Of a DNA stretch of 64,000 nt, positions 1 to 22,400 are shown piece by piece; the first letter of the stretch is position 1, and every line of letters starts with the position of its first letter. A model generated the notes under the pieces. The model had not been told where the DNA came from. It ran no database searches and saw only the letters and a list, made by a program, of their open reading frames with translations. The stretch spans positions 17,842,265 through 17,906,264 of the forward strand of contig CM119269.1 of the NCBI GenBank assembly GCA_051294375.1. The letters run 5' to 3'. The translations under genes and the position numbers were made by a program. The DNA is from Paraspadella gotoi (taxonomy: Eukaryota; Chaetognatha).

Positions 1-66
<66 letters not shown>

Positions 67-75
67 AGAGAAAGA
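1..75 (+). repeat. (GA)n microsatellite
   Basis: Almost pure GA from the window edge. Similar runs are at 583-657, 2807-2939, 6594-6664, 10752-10836 and 12735-12777, all intronic and all GA on the plus strand. Confidence 0.95.
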
Positions 76-285
76 GAGAGAGAAAGAGGAGTGGAAAATG
101 GAGAAAGTCGTTAAAGTTCAACGTTCCTTTAATTGCTTCACGTTTCGTTTCCTTTTCTCAATTTACGATTTCTTTTTTTTTTTTACTTCTGTAGTAAAAT
201 CAGGGAGAATTTTTTCTTCTTTCTTTTTTTCTTCCACTCATCTTAATACTCAGTACAAAGAATTCTTTCTCATCCGAGTTCTCAC

Positions 286-10930
<10,645 letters not shown>

Positions 10931-11764
10931 GTCTCGATGGTTGAGGTTTTAAAAGCGAAGAGGAATGAGATGAAGGGGAATTAGGAAGAGATGGAGTTTC
11001 GATACGAGAGGCGCTAATGCGAGTTTGAGACGATGGGACCGAAAGGTTAAGTCTTAGATTCCCTTTGTCTAATATTCGAAAGGAAACTTGGCAACTCTTG
11101 TAAAGAATATGAGGTAGGTTGTCAGGGATATGAAGCATAGATGGATATTAAATAAAACTTGTAAGAGAGACTAGAGTGGAATTTATAGCTTGTGAAGAAA
11201 ACAGATGATTTGTCGTTTCCTTTTTTTGTCTGCTTTTTATAAAAAAAAGAAATAATTTTGTTTTTACTTTCTTTTCTTAACGCGCTACTAAATTTATTCT
11301 TTAACTGTAGATACAAAATGAATCGAAATATACAGAAATATAAACGGAAAAGAAAATACAAGTGAAGGTCGTTCAGATTTCATCTGATTTTTTTTAATGA
11401 CAAAATTCAATTTCTTTTCGCCCCGCAAGCAAATCAAATATTTTCTTCTAAAATGAGAAGCGAACCTATCCAAAATTCAACTTCAGATTGAAAAGATTTG
11501 CTTGGCCCGTTTCCTTGGAAACTGCGAACTCTAGTTTCCCAAAACCGCGCAAGATTGGGAAAAAGGACAAATGAACATTTTTTACTGAACTCTCTCTCTC
11601 TACAACTATTTCTGTTGTAATGTTTTATATCTTTCATGTTGAACTGTCGTCTGTTGTTATACGTAACGATATTAGTATCTGAGCGAAAGGGCTACTAAGG
11701 CCAAGGCCGTATGCATTCATTCATTCATTCATTCATTCATTCATTCATTCATTCATTCATTCAG

Positions 11765-11814
<50 letters not shown>

Positions 11815-12261
11815 TTCACATCAAATAAAGAATTTTCAAATCAAGATTACTTTGCTATTTACGATTCATCAGTAAAACTAATTTAAATACGTTTTTTTCT
11901 TTTAGAATTTTTTTGGGGAAATTTTTTAATCCATTTTTCTTTTATCAATTTCGACTTAGTCGTGATTGCAGCTGGCTAAGATCTGTACTATTAATAATTT
12001 TATTTATGAGCAATGATTTTTGACAACGAACAGAATTCGACCAATAATGTTGCTTTCTAGTTGAAACTCTATTAGTCGGTCGGTCTGTATTTTGATAGCA
12101 AATTAAAAATAAGTTTTCTTCATCTACATTGACATATGTATTTTTTACAAACAATTTAAAATTAACATTTACAGATAACAATAAGTTTTATCTATACTAT
12201 GCTCTACATCAATACAATTGTCATCTGGAAAATTTGAGAAAATCCAGGCGAATTGAAGTCC
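10931..12261. other. Spacer between gene M 3' end and CCDC40 5' end
   Basis: Both genes are on the minus strand. The spacer contains the (ATTC)n/(CT)n block and otherwise AT-rich DNA with no supported exon. The CCDC40 promoter should lie directly above 10930. Confidence 0.5.
11709..11805 (+). repeat. (ATTC)n followed by (CT)n
   Basis: About 12 ATTC units, then a CT run, in the space between CCDC40 and gene M. Confidence 0.9.
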
Positions 12262-12731
12262 TTAGTTTGTTCGACAGCCGCACTGAAAATGACAACAACA
12301 AAAAACCTCCGAGTTAGCAGATATCATAAGCTTTTTATTATTTAGATAAAAAGGACAATTTTATAAAAAACGAAAAACACTCATTAATCTACGGTAGGGG
12401 CTGACGAAATAAAGCGTAAAAAAACAATAATCGATTCATTTAAAATACCGGATGTTAAAATTTATTTGATTGAATAAAATGGTTGCGTTTCGTTAATGAT
12501 AGTTGATACAACTATACTCTTCTTATTTCGACAAGACGCCCGCTGGCGACTCACCCGAAACGTAGCCTCGACCGAGATCCTCACCTCGAACATCCTTAGA
12601 TCCCTGACGACGACGAACTTCTTCCCGAAATTCCGCGGGACTGAGTCCAGCACGGAGAGGCGCCAGTAGCGGTGAGGCAGACGATTGGGCGAGTTGGCGA
12701 TGTTGGCGGAGACCTGCGGGCGGTGAAAGAA

Positions 12732-12777
<46 letters not shown>

Positions 12778-14766
12778 GAGGGAGGAAAAGGTAAGGGTGA
12801 GCATCAGAAGATACTGTTGAAAAAGGAAAGAAAAAGTCTTTTACACAGTTAAAAGGAAATACATGTATCGAATAATAGGTAATAGAAGAAGAGAAAAAAA
12901 ACGAATATAAAGGAGCGAACAAGATATTTCATAAAATGAAGGAAAAAATAAATATGAAATTACACAGAAGAAGTCAAGAAGGCCAGAAAAAGAGAAGAAA
13001 TTACATGAAAAAGCGATTTCAGTCGATATTGGAGTAGGAAGGNNNNNNNNNNGAAAACCGGAAAGCAAGAAACTATGCAGTATGACTGTATGCAGTTAGA
13101 CGAAAGGACAACGTTTAAAAAAAAAATAGAGAGAAGAGCTTTTAAATATAAACAATATTTTAAATATAAACAATATTTTGAGCCGGATCTGCTTACATGA
13201 GATTACGGCTCTAAAATCCACTTTATTGGTCCGTCGGTCCCACCCCAAAATCTTGTCGATCAGTCACTGACATCATTTAATTCAGAGTATCAAATTATGA
13301 TAAATTATGCAAAAAAAAAAAAAAAAATGTCCGTCCGTCCGTCAGTCCGAACGCGTCAGGAAGAATCGGAAAAATATTTACAAATTGTCTGTTTTTTTCG
13401 AGTCGCCATTCGCCGAGCCAGAGTCGAGGTCAGCGCTTATGCCTGACCCCGTCGACCTCGAACCATCGGTCAATCGCCCTCGTAAAAAGAAAACCCTTAC
13501 CCCGTGGTCGGTCTTGGCGACGGCGGTCATCGCGGGGTCGATGACCCACCCATCGCCCTCCAGCGAATCCGCGTATTGAATCTGAACGATCGTCGGAGAA
13601 TCTATCTTTTCGGGCTTCAACCGCGCCCCCGCCTCGAGGCCGCAGATGGAGCGGGGGGCGGCGCCTAAGGGTTGGGGGAGGGGTGGGAGGGAAAGATGAT
13701 GGAGGCATCGAAGAGGGAGTCAGTCAATTGACGTTGGTCTACATCAAAAAAATATATATTCATTAATTAATTTCCTTCCACCTACATTTCATTCCCTTGG
13801 TTTTCAGGGAGATATTGTAATTTTTATTCATAGAATTAAAATATGAATGGTGGCGTTAACAGAATTCATCAGTCTTTAAAAAGGAGGTTATTGTCCTGTC
13901 CTGATTTAGTATTGTATTAATAATGTTTTTGTATTATTCTCCGGGGAGCTTCAGTTTTTGTTAACCTTTATTTTCTTTATTCCCCTAAGAACTTTAACGT
14001 CATGAAAAAATAACTGGAGATGTAGTTACAGAAGGCTTAAGATTATAAAATGAGGAACCCTTTTTTGTGACCAAATTTATTGAAATTTTAAATATGTGAA
14101 TGCAAATAGAACTATCGAGGCGAATTTCAATATTTTACCCCTGAGCCAAGATATGGGCCCCCTGGGGAGTCACCCATTGGGGCAAAGAATGGTCTAAATT
14201 TTTTTTCAAGTTTTTCAATTATTTTTGTTTTGAACAGTTGCACAGATGTTTACCCTTCCACAAAAACGTAATTATCTTAAAAATGTTAGTTTACCTTAAT
14301 TTTCATCATCATGAACATCAGCTGTTCAGGTCAGATTTAGAATAATTTGGGAAAATTAGAAGTAAAACGATGAGCCATTCATGTTCAAACAATGCTTATT
14401 TATTAAAAATGTATCAATTTTAGTTCTAAAATGTTTTTTTTACATGTTTAGGACGTCAATGCACCTGATGCCTCTAAAAATATTAAAATATGAAAAAAAA
14501 ATTTATTCTTCTTTGGCCCCCCAGGGGTTCAGCCCCAGGACCCTGTATCTCTTGTCAGGGGTTGAATATCAAAATTCGCCTCAATAGTTCCATTTATATT
14601 GTCATTAGGACTGTATATGTAAAATTTCATAAAATTTGATAAGGTAGTTTGGTGTTTGAAGCCTTCTGAAATTGTCTTTGATTTTTAGACACTCGTGAAA
14701 GAAGTCTATTTATTTTTCTTTCTTTATTTTTTGTTTCTATCTTTCTTTCTTTCTTTATTTTTTGGT

Positions 14767-14814
<48 letters not shown>

Positions 14815-17800
14815 TTTTTCTTTTTTTCTTTCTTTATTTTTTGGTTTCTTTGTTTCTTTCTTTTTTTCTTTGTTTCTTTCTCTCTTTCTTTCTTTCCTTT
14901 TCTGACGAAAAGTCAGGAAAGCTTTCGGAAAAAAACGAAAAATAGTTTTTTTTTCGATGACGTCATGACCCTTCATATCAAAGTTCGAAATGTCACAAAA
15001 GTCGCAAAAACTGTCACGAAAGTCGGGAGAAATAAAAAAAAATACTGTCGTAAAAAATGAGTCAAAATATGAGATATCTAAAATCCCAGACGAGGCGAAA
15101 GAAAAAGTCTTTGTCAAAAAAAAATGTTTTATTTATAGGCGCCATTTTCTTTTTTGGTCGGATCTGCTTATCAGCAGATTCTCTATAATCCACTTTGTCG
15201 GTCAGTCGGTCATTCACTTAATCATGTCAGAACATGAAATTATGATAAATTATGTTGTGTATAGACTTTCGATTTCGTTGTTTATGGGCATTAGGAGAAA
15301 AACAATTTTTATTTGTTTTGACAACGAATTTTAATGACAATTTGACAGACATGTTTCGACTCTGTATTTTTAGAGTCTTCATCAGTGTTTGACAATATTC
15401 AAGTTTTTCTCTTTAAATATAAATTATGCAAAAAAAAATAGCCGTCCGTCCGTTCTTCCGTCCGTCCTCCCGTTCGCCTTTTTTTTAACCAAGTCGGGAA
15501 ATTAAACAAGTTTGAGCAAACAATGTCGGATTCTGCCTACAAAAATTTAATTAATTAATTAATTAATCGATTAATTAATTAATTAATTATTTTAATATTT
15601 AATTAATTATAAATTTATATACAGCTTATCATCATCGATGTCCTTAAAATAAAGTAAATGTGACTTATATTTTTTCCATTTAAACTTATTTCCACTGGCA
15701 CGATTCCGTCAAAATTTTATATCCAGCTTCATCACATATGTTCCTACCCATACACAAAATTTCATTCTGTATCCAACCAGCCAATCACGAGTTATTGGGG
15801 CTTTTTGCTAAGGTGGGACGGATGGACGGATTGATTGACTGATTAATTAATTAGTGATTAATTAATTGACTAATTGATTAATTTAACTGATTAATTATTT
15901 GACTTATTAATACATCCTGCATATACATTTAATATAAAAGGAAAAAAAATCATAATCAATTAGTGAAACAGGTTTTTTGTTTTTTTCATTTAAACTCATT
16001 TCCACTCAAACGATTCCATCGAAACTTGGTCTCGTGTTCAATCACACACTTTCCTACTCACATACAAAATTCCAGGTCAATCGCCCCATCCACTCATGAG
16101 CAATTGGTGTTCAAATAGTGAATTATATTTTTTTGTTTTTCCATTTAAACTCATTTCACTCGGACGATTCCATCAAAACTTTTTTATCCAGCTCAATCAC
16201 ACACTTCCATACCCACTCAGCTCTCACAAAATATCATTTAAATACATCCATCCAATCACGAGTAATTGGTGTTTTTTGCTAAGGTAGGACGGACGGACGG
16301 ACGAACCGATGGACATCATTTTTTTTGCATAATTTATCATAATTCGATGTTCTGACATGATATAAGTTAATACCCGACAATATTGAGGAGGTGGACCGAC
16401 GGACCGACAAAGTGAATTATAGAGTCGGGATCTGCTGATAAGCAGATCCGACTAAAAACAAGGAATGGTTATTCCAAGGTGTTGCGCCGCATTACTTTTC
16501 TTTTTACTCATCATTAAAAACAAAAGGCGGCGCAAGTAATCGCTTAGACTTGATTTTCAACAAATGAGCAACAATCTATAGGCAAGTTATAAGCGTTTTT
16601 AACGTAAGTACGACGGACCGACCGACAAACTGACCGACCAAAAAGTGACTTATAAAGTTGCTCCGCGAGTACTCGCGGCGCAACTAAAAAAAACTTTTTT
16701 AGGTGGCCTCGCATCCTTAGTAATTATTCTAACAAATATCTAAAGACACTCCCGTGCAGTATTCTCGTCATCTCTCAGGTAAAGAACCTCAATCCTTTTA
16801 TTTCAACCTACATTTGAGTCGTGGCCAATCACCTTTCATCCTCTCAGCCAATCACCATTCATCCTCTCAGCCAATCACCTTTCATCCTCTCAAGAAAAAA
16901 TCACATTCCTCGCCCACCGCCTCGAAGTTGTATTAACGAATCGAGGCCATTCCACCGAATTAATTGAGTTGTTGCGCGTTAAGAGATTTGTTTCGGTATT
17001 CGCTATGACGACGTCGCCGTTGTCGTCGTTGTTGTCGTTGACGTCGTTGACGTCGTTTTTGTGATTAAAATTAGCGTCGTCGCTCAAAATTTCAGACATT
17101 AAAAGGCCTCGTCGGTTTGTATTCAGTATCTCATGATTTGAAAAAAAAAAATCAGAATCTGTTGAGGCTTGAATCCTGGCGAGAGATGGCGACAAGCGAC
17201 GATTAATCTTCTGTTCATAATTATTTGCTAGAACCGTCAATTTCTAAGGTCAAATTTATGTATTGTTCAAAAGAGATAATTTAGGGAATTTCAACTAGTA
17301 TCCAACTTGATTTTCAAACTGTCGGCCTCCGGCGTCGATCGTGAAACATCACGCGTCAGAATTTTCATATAGACGCTATCGTCAAAGGAAACCTTGTTTT
17401 TGTTGTTGTTGTTGTTTGTTGTATTCTATTGTCTCTCTTTCATTTAGGTGGACGAAATTGGAACACGACAAAACGAATGAAGGAAATTGCGCCTCGTCGC
17501 AAAATGATCAAGATTTATGAGGCCGGGCTGCCGGGCTGCCGGGCTGCCGGTCTTCCGTGCGTGAGATGAAGAAGGCAAAAGGAAGGTAAGGAAAAGGTAA
17601 AAAGGTGAGAAAAAGGCAAAAAAAGAGATGAAATGAAGCCAATGTGAAGTTAAAAATGAAGTAAGTATGGGCAATGAGAAGGTTACAAAAACAAAGCTCA
17701 CAGAGATAAGGAGACGGCAAAAAAAATAGGCAGAAGGTAAAAAGACAAAAATTGGTAAGAAGCACAAAAAAGGCAGCCAGAAGGCAGCCAGAAGGCGAAA

Positions 17801-19478
17801 AAAAGCAAGTTTTTTTTTAAAATTGAACAAAAAAAGAGTTTTTCCTTGCTTTACTTCTCGCCATCCTTAAGACTCAAGTTCTTGGTTTGGTCTCCTGCAG
17901 CGAGAAATACGAAAAAAGCATTGAGACAAATCGAACCAGGTTTATTTCTCTTTTGTAATTCTTCTTGTGCTGTGTCGTATTTAGCCCAACGGCTTTTTTT
18001 TTATCCAGGCTGAACTCGATTTTGTTACTTCTTGAGTAAAGAAGTTTCCCGGATCTCTTTTATAAGTAAAAACATAATCATTTTTTCATGAATGAGACAT
18101 TTTAAACTTCTTTCCCCGCGGGCTCTACCTATTAAGGCGTAGTAAAATTTCTAAATTAGACTTTAATTAAAATTCTAAAAGTGAGGAACAAACAATATTA
18201 TACTAATGAACATTTATGTAATAAAAAATTTATAATAAATTTTACAATTTACGCAGTAGGCCATATTTATACTAGTACTAAACCAATAAATGTTAAAATT
18301 TCAAAAAAGTTTTTTCGAAAATTTTTTTGCAGATTTGGATTCGTCATAAAAAGTTGATAGAAAGAAATATATATAATATAGAAAATTTTTTTCATTAAGT
18401 AGGTCAAAAATTAGAAAAAGTTATATTTTAAACTGAAAATTAACTTTTTATATATTAATTATAGTTTTTTTAATTTTTAACCCACTTAATGAAAGAATTT
18501 TTAAAAATGATTTATATTTTCTTTTATCAACTTTTGACGAGGAATTCAAATCTGCAACCAAAATTAAGAAAAGCCTATTTTGAAATTTTTCGATTTTATA
18601 AGGATAGTACTATATATAAATACAGCCTACTGCGAAAATTAAAAAACATAAAATTAATTTTTTTTACAAATTAATGTTCACTGATGGTATGTTGTTCATA
18701 TTTGACTTTTCGAGTTTTCGTATGTAACTTTCACTACGCCTTACTACCTATCTCTCTCTCTCTCTCTCTCTCTCTCATATCTAAGTGACTGCTTGCGCCG
18801 TCTTCAGGTAATCATAAACTGATAAAAAATAAAAGACTAAGAAAATCACTTCGGAATAACGCTCATTTGAAATTCCGTTCTTGTTTAGTCAATATGGCGC
18901 TGCCAAAACTACATATAGTCGCTAAAGATTTTTTTAAAATGACTGAGCAAACATAATAAGTTGGAAATGTAACGTTCGTCCACACTATCAGGACCAGAGG
19001 TTCCTTGTTCACAGGCTCCGGGGTTTTGGACTCCGAGTGGACGCTGGCAAGTTCAATCCAATCACCTAACGTCGAGCCAACGTCGCAGGAAACTCACCTT
19101 CACGCTTTAAAACCAACTCCCCCACCCCCACACCCCCCCCATCCTCACCCTCACCAAAGTCAAAGGCGATCCATTGCGGCGGAGGATCTTTACTCATCCA
19201 GTATTTGACGTCGCTTAGGCTACATTCGCCCCTGGCACGCATCTCATCGGTGCAGACGGTGGTCAGCGGTCGCACGGCGTCTTTGGCCGGATGGAGGTTT
19301 ATCTCTGACGAGGCGCCGACCGAGGAGTCGGTGTACATCCCGCCCAGGGTGGCCACGTTGGGGCAGCTGGGCGGGAGCGTCGAAGGCGAAGTCGACGGGG
19401 AAGTCAACGGCGAAAAGGGGGAAGTCAACGGCGATGTCGTCGGCGGAGTCGTCGTTGGCTGGAGACTCGAATACGTAG
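12262..19478 (-). CDS. Gene M exons 11-14: Pro/Thr/Ser linker and F5/8C-like domain 2 to stop
   Basis: Exon 19155-19478 holds a Thr/Pro/Ser linker with repeated SPLTSP units, then CPNVATLGGMYTD, AVRPLTTVC and PPPQWIAFDF. Exon 13501-13664 adds SICGLEAGARLKPEK and IVQIQYADSLEGDGW. Exon 12585-12713 gives HRYWRLSVLDSVP and KKFVVVRDLRMFE. Exon 12262-12282 gives CGCRTN and TAA. The 5.5-kb intron 13665-19154 is filled with transposon and tandem-repeat sequence. Intron positions differ from those in domain 1, apart from the one after the RPLTTVC region, so the two domains are old duplicates. TTTATT near 11998 (AATAAA on the minus strand) is a possible poly(A) signal. Confidence 0.75.
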
Positions 19479-22400
19479 CTGAGAATAAACAATCACGAGT
19501 TCCTCTCTGGTTATAAATATTTCCGAATGATTGATTGATCGTCTTTCTTCTTACATGGGCTTAATTCGCAGTTGGGCCCGCTGTATCCGTTGAAGCAAAC
19601 GCAGATTCCGTTGGAACATTGGCCTCCGTTCAAGCAATTCTTTCCCGCGCAATTATTCGCTGTAGAATTGGAAAAAAAAAACGAAGTTATAAATAAATAT
19701 TTTATTCTTTGCTTTTTAACCTTTTGCTTTAAAAAAAACAAAAACAAAACGGCATCTAACCTGTCCTACAGTCAGGGCCGCTGTAATTTGGACGACAAAC
19801 GCAGACCCCAGCCTTGCAAGTTCCCTGATTATAGCAAACGACACCGGTACACTGGTCGGGCGCAATCTCGCATCGCTGCCCGCTATAATCTTGAATACAT
19901 TTACACGTCCCATCGACGCAGTAGCCTTTGTCTCCGCAATCTACGTTGAGACAAAGGTTCGGAGCCACCTCACAATTTTTTCCCAGGTATCCGTTTATGC
20001 AGACGCAGCTACCGTCTTTACAATAACCGGCGTTGAAACAGTTTATGACGCTACAAGGATCGGGCGAGAACTCGCAGTAAACTCCGTAATAATTATCGAC
20101 GCAAGAACAGACGCCATCATTGCAGGTTCCGCCGTTGAGGCAATAAACGTTACGGCAAAGATCTGGCGGAATTCCGCAGTAAGTTCCAGAATAACTATTG
20201 ACGCAAAAACATATCCCAGCATTGCATATTCCATCATTGAAACAATGTACATTTTGGCAAAGGTCGGGAAGCGTTTCGCAATAGGTTCCCGAAAACCCGT
20301 CTATACAATAACACTCCCCATTTTGGCAAACGCCACCGTTTAAACAATTAAGGTTGGCGCAAGAGTTAGGTTGGATTTCACACCTTGTCCCCAAGTAACC
20401 ATTAATGCAATAGCACTCCCCATTTTGACAAATGCCACCGTTTTTACAATTAACGTTGTTGCAAGCATTAGGGGCAATTTCACACTTAGTTCCCGAGAAA
20501 TCATTGATGCAATTACACTCTCCATTCTGACAAACGCCTCCGTTTAAACAATTAATATTAGCGCAAGTATTTGGTGCAATTTTACACCTCGTTCCCGAGT
20601 AACCATTGACGCAATTACAGACGCCCTGGTTGCAATTTCCCCCATTGAAGCAGACGATATTTTGGCAAGAGTTGGGTGCGGCCTCGCAAAAGCTTCCCAC
20701 AAAGCCATTGATGCAGGAACACAAGCCATCTTTGCAATTACCACCGTTTAAGCAGTAGATATTGCGACATGGGTCTGGAGATATTTCGCAATAGGTTCCC
20801 GAATAATCATTGACGCAAATACAAACACCGTTGTTGCACTGGCCCCCGTTTAAACAGTTGATATTTTGACAAGTTAAGATTGAATTTTGGCAAAAAGGGC
20901 CATCGTAACCCGATGGACAAATGCATTGCCCGCCTTGGCATTGGCCTCCGTTGTAGCAAAACACTCCGGTGCAGGGGTTTTGTGTCGGGACTAACACGGA
21001 GAAAAGTTGTACGAACGTATTAAAATCTGTTAGTACCAGAGAAGAAAATCAGTCAGACCCCCTTTACTTTAAAATTTTTTCAACCATTTCATTATTCCGA
21101 ATTTTCTATCACTGTGAAGAGACAGTAATTATTGTTATGTGTTAGTGACAAAACCATTCAATATAAGCAGTCCATGAGCTTTGGATCAGGCTGTAACACC
21201 GTGTTACAGGCGGGTTAAGCGCCCCGTCCCTCTTAACTGCTAGGCAACCACCGGGCTAGAACCCAGGAGCTTTGGGTTGGGAGGTGAATGACTTGCCTCC
21301 GGCACCAATGGCTGCTGATGAATGGTTGGTGGATTTTATTCCACCATAACTGTGACAAAGTGATTACACGCCAAACTATTTCAATAAGATTGCCCGCCAC
21401 TCTTCTTCAAGTTCGAACCCATTTGATTTCACATCATCACTCTCACAGGTTCCCGATCCAATCTCACGTCATCTCACGCTCCATTTTCACCTCCAGTTTG
21501 CCGCATTATCGCCACCAACCATCCGTATTCTGCAATCGGACAGTCTCACAGTCAACCATTTCAAATCACTCTATTTTTCCACCTGTATCGTCTCCGAATG
21601 GAAACATCTGCAGATCCCTGATCACTACAAAGAAACTGTTGTCGGGTCTGCCCTCAACGCGGGTGACGAGCAGGCGCCAGTATCGGTGCGGCGTTGTCTG
21701 CGGTCCGAGGCGCTGCACGACTTTGTCCCCAGCGCTCCAGGGACGCATTACGACGAACCTGCCACAGGAGAGGGGCGAACACGGGAACGCAGCCAATTTA
21801 ATAAATACGAAATCCCTTTTTGTTTGGGTAATCGTCGTCGTCGTCGTCGTCGTCATAAAGGTCGGTTTGCCAGAGCGAAACTCCATTAATCTTTATCCTA
21901 TTCGACCTGGTGACAAATTCATGAGGGAGAAGAGAAATACGAATCGGTTTATGGCCTATCATCCGGGAAGCATCTGAAATCCGAATTTGATAATTCAAAC
22001 TTTATGACAAAATCATAGTATATGTTATTTTATTAAAAAAATATTGAGGCTGTTTAGAAAAGCAAAATATTATTTGTGAAAAGACAGTGATATTTGTAAT
22101 ATTTGATATTTGTAATATTATTTAGTTGAGTGGTTACTGAAATATTTTACGTGAAATATTTTTCTTTGATATCGAATATTGCTTGTTGAATTGAAACGCT
22201 TGCATAGGTTGCTTCGTTTCCCACTTTATATCTTTCTTTCTTACATGATTTTTCTGCCACTCCCGAGTCAATCATGTATCCACATTTTTTCTCCACAACC
22301 CGAAGCTTTCGCTTTTGTCGAGTGAAAAAAAAAACCAAAAAAAAAAACCACAAACTTGGAAAGCGTCGTCCAAGACTCTTCAACATCCGGATAGGAGTCA

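Noticed and set aside
11862-11900. TCATCAG on the plus strand as a hammerhead relic
   Set aside because: Only the CTGATGA block matches; the rest of the core is absent.
16890-17240. 116-codon minus-strand frame with an Asn/Asp-rich middle
   Set aside because: No splice phase links it to gene M, the middle is a GTCGTT-type repeat, and no family is recognisable. It remains possible but unsupported.
21288-21340. CTGATGA as a hammerhead core (and its duplicate near 28985)
   Set aside because: No GAAA or GTC partner at a suitable distance and no stem II.
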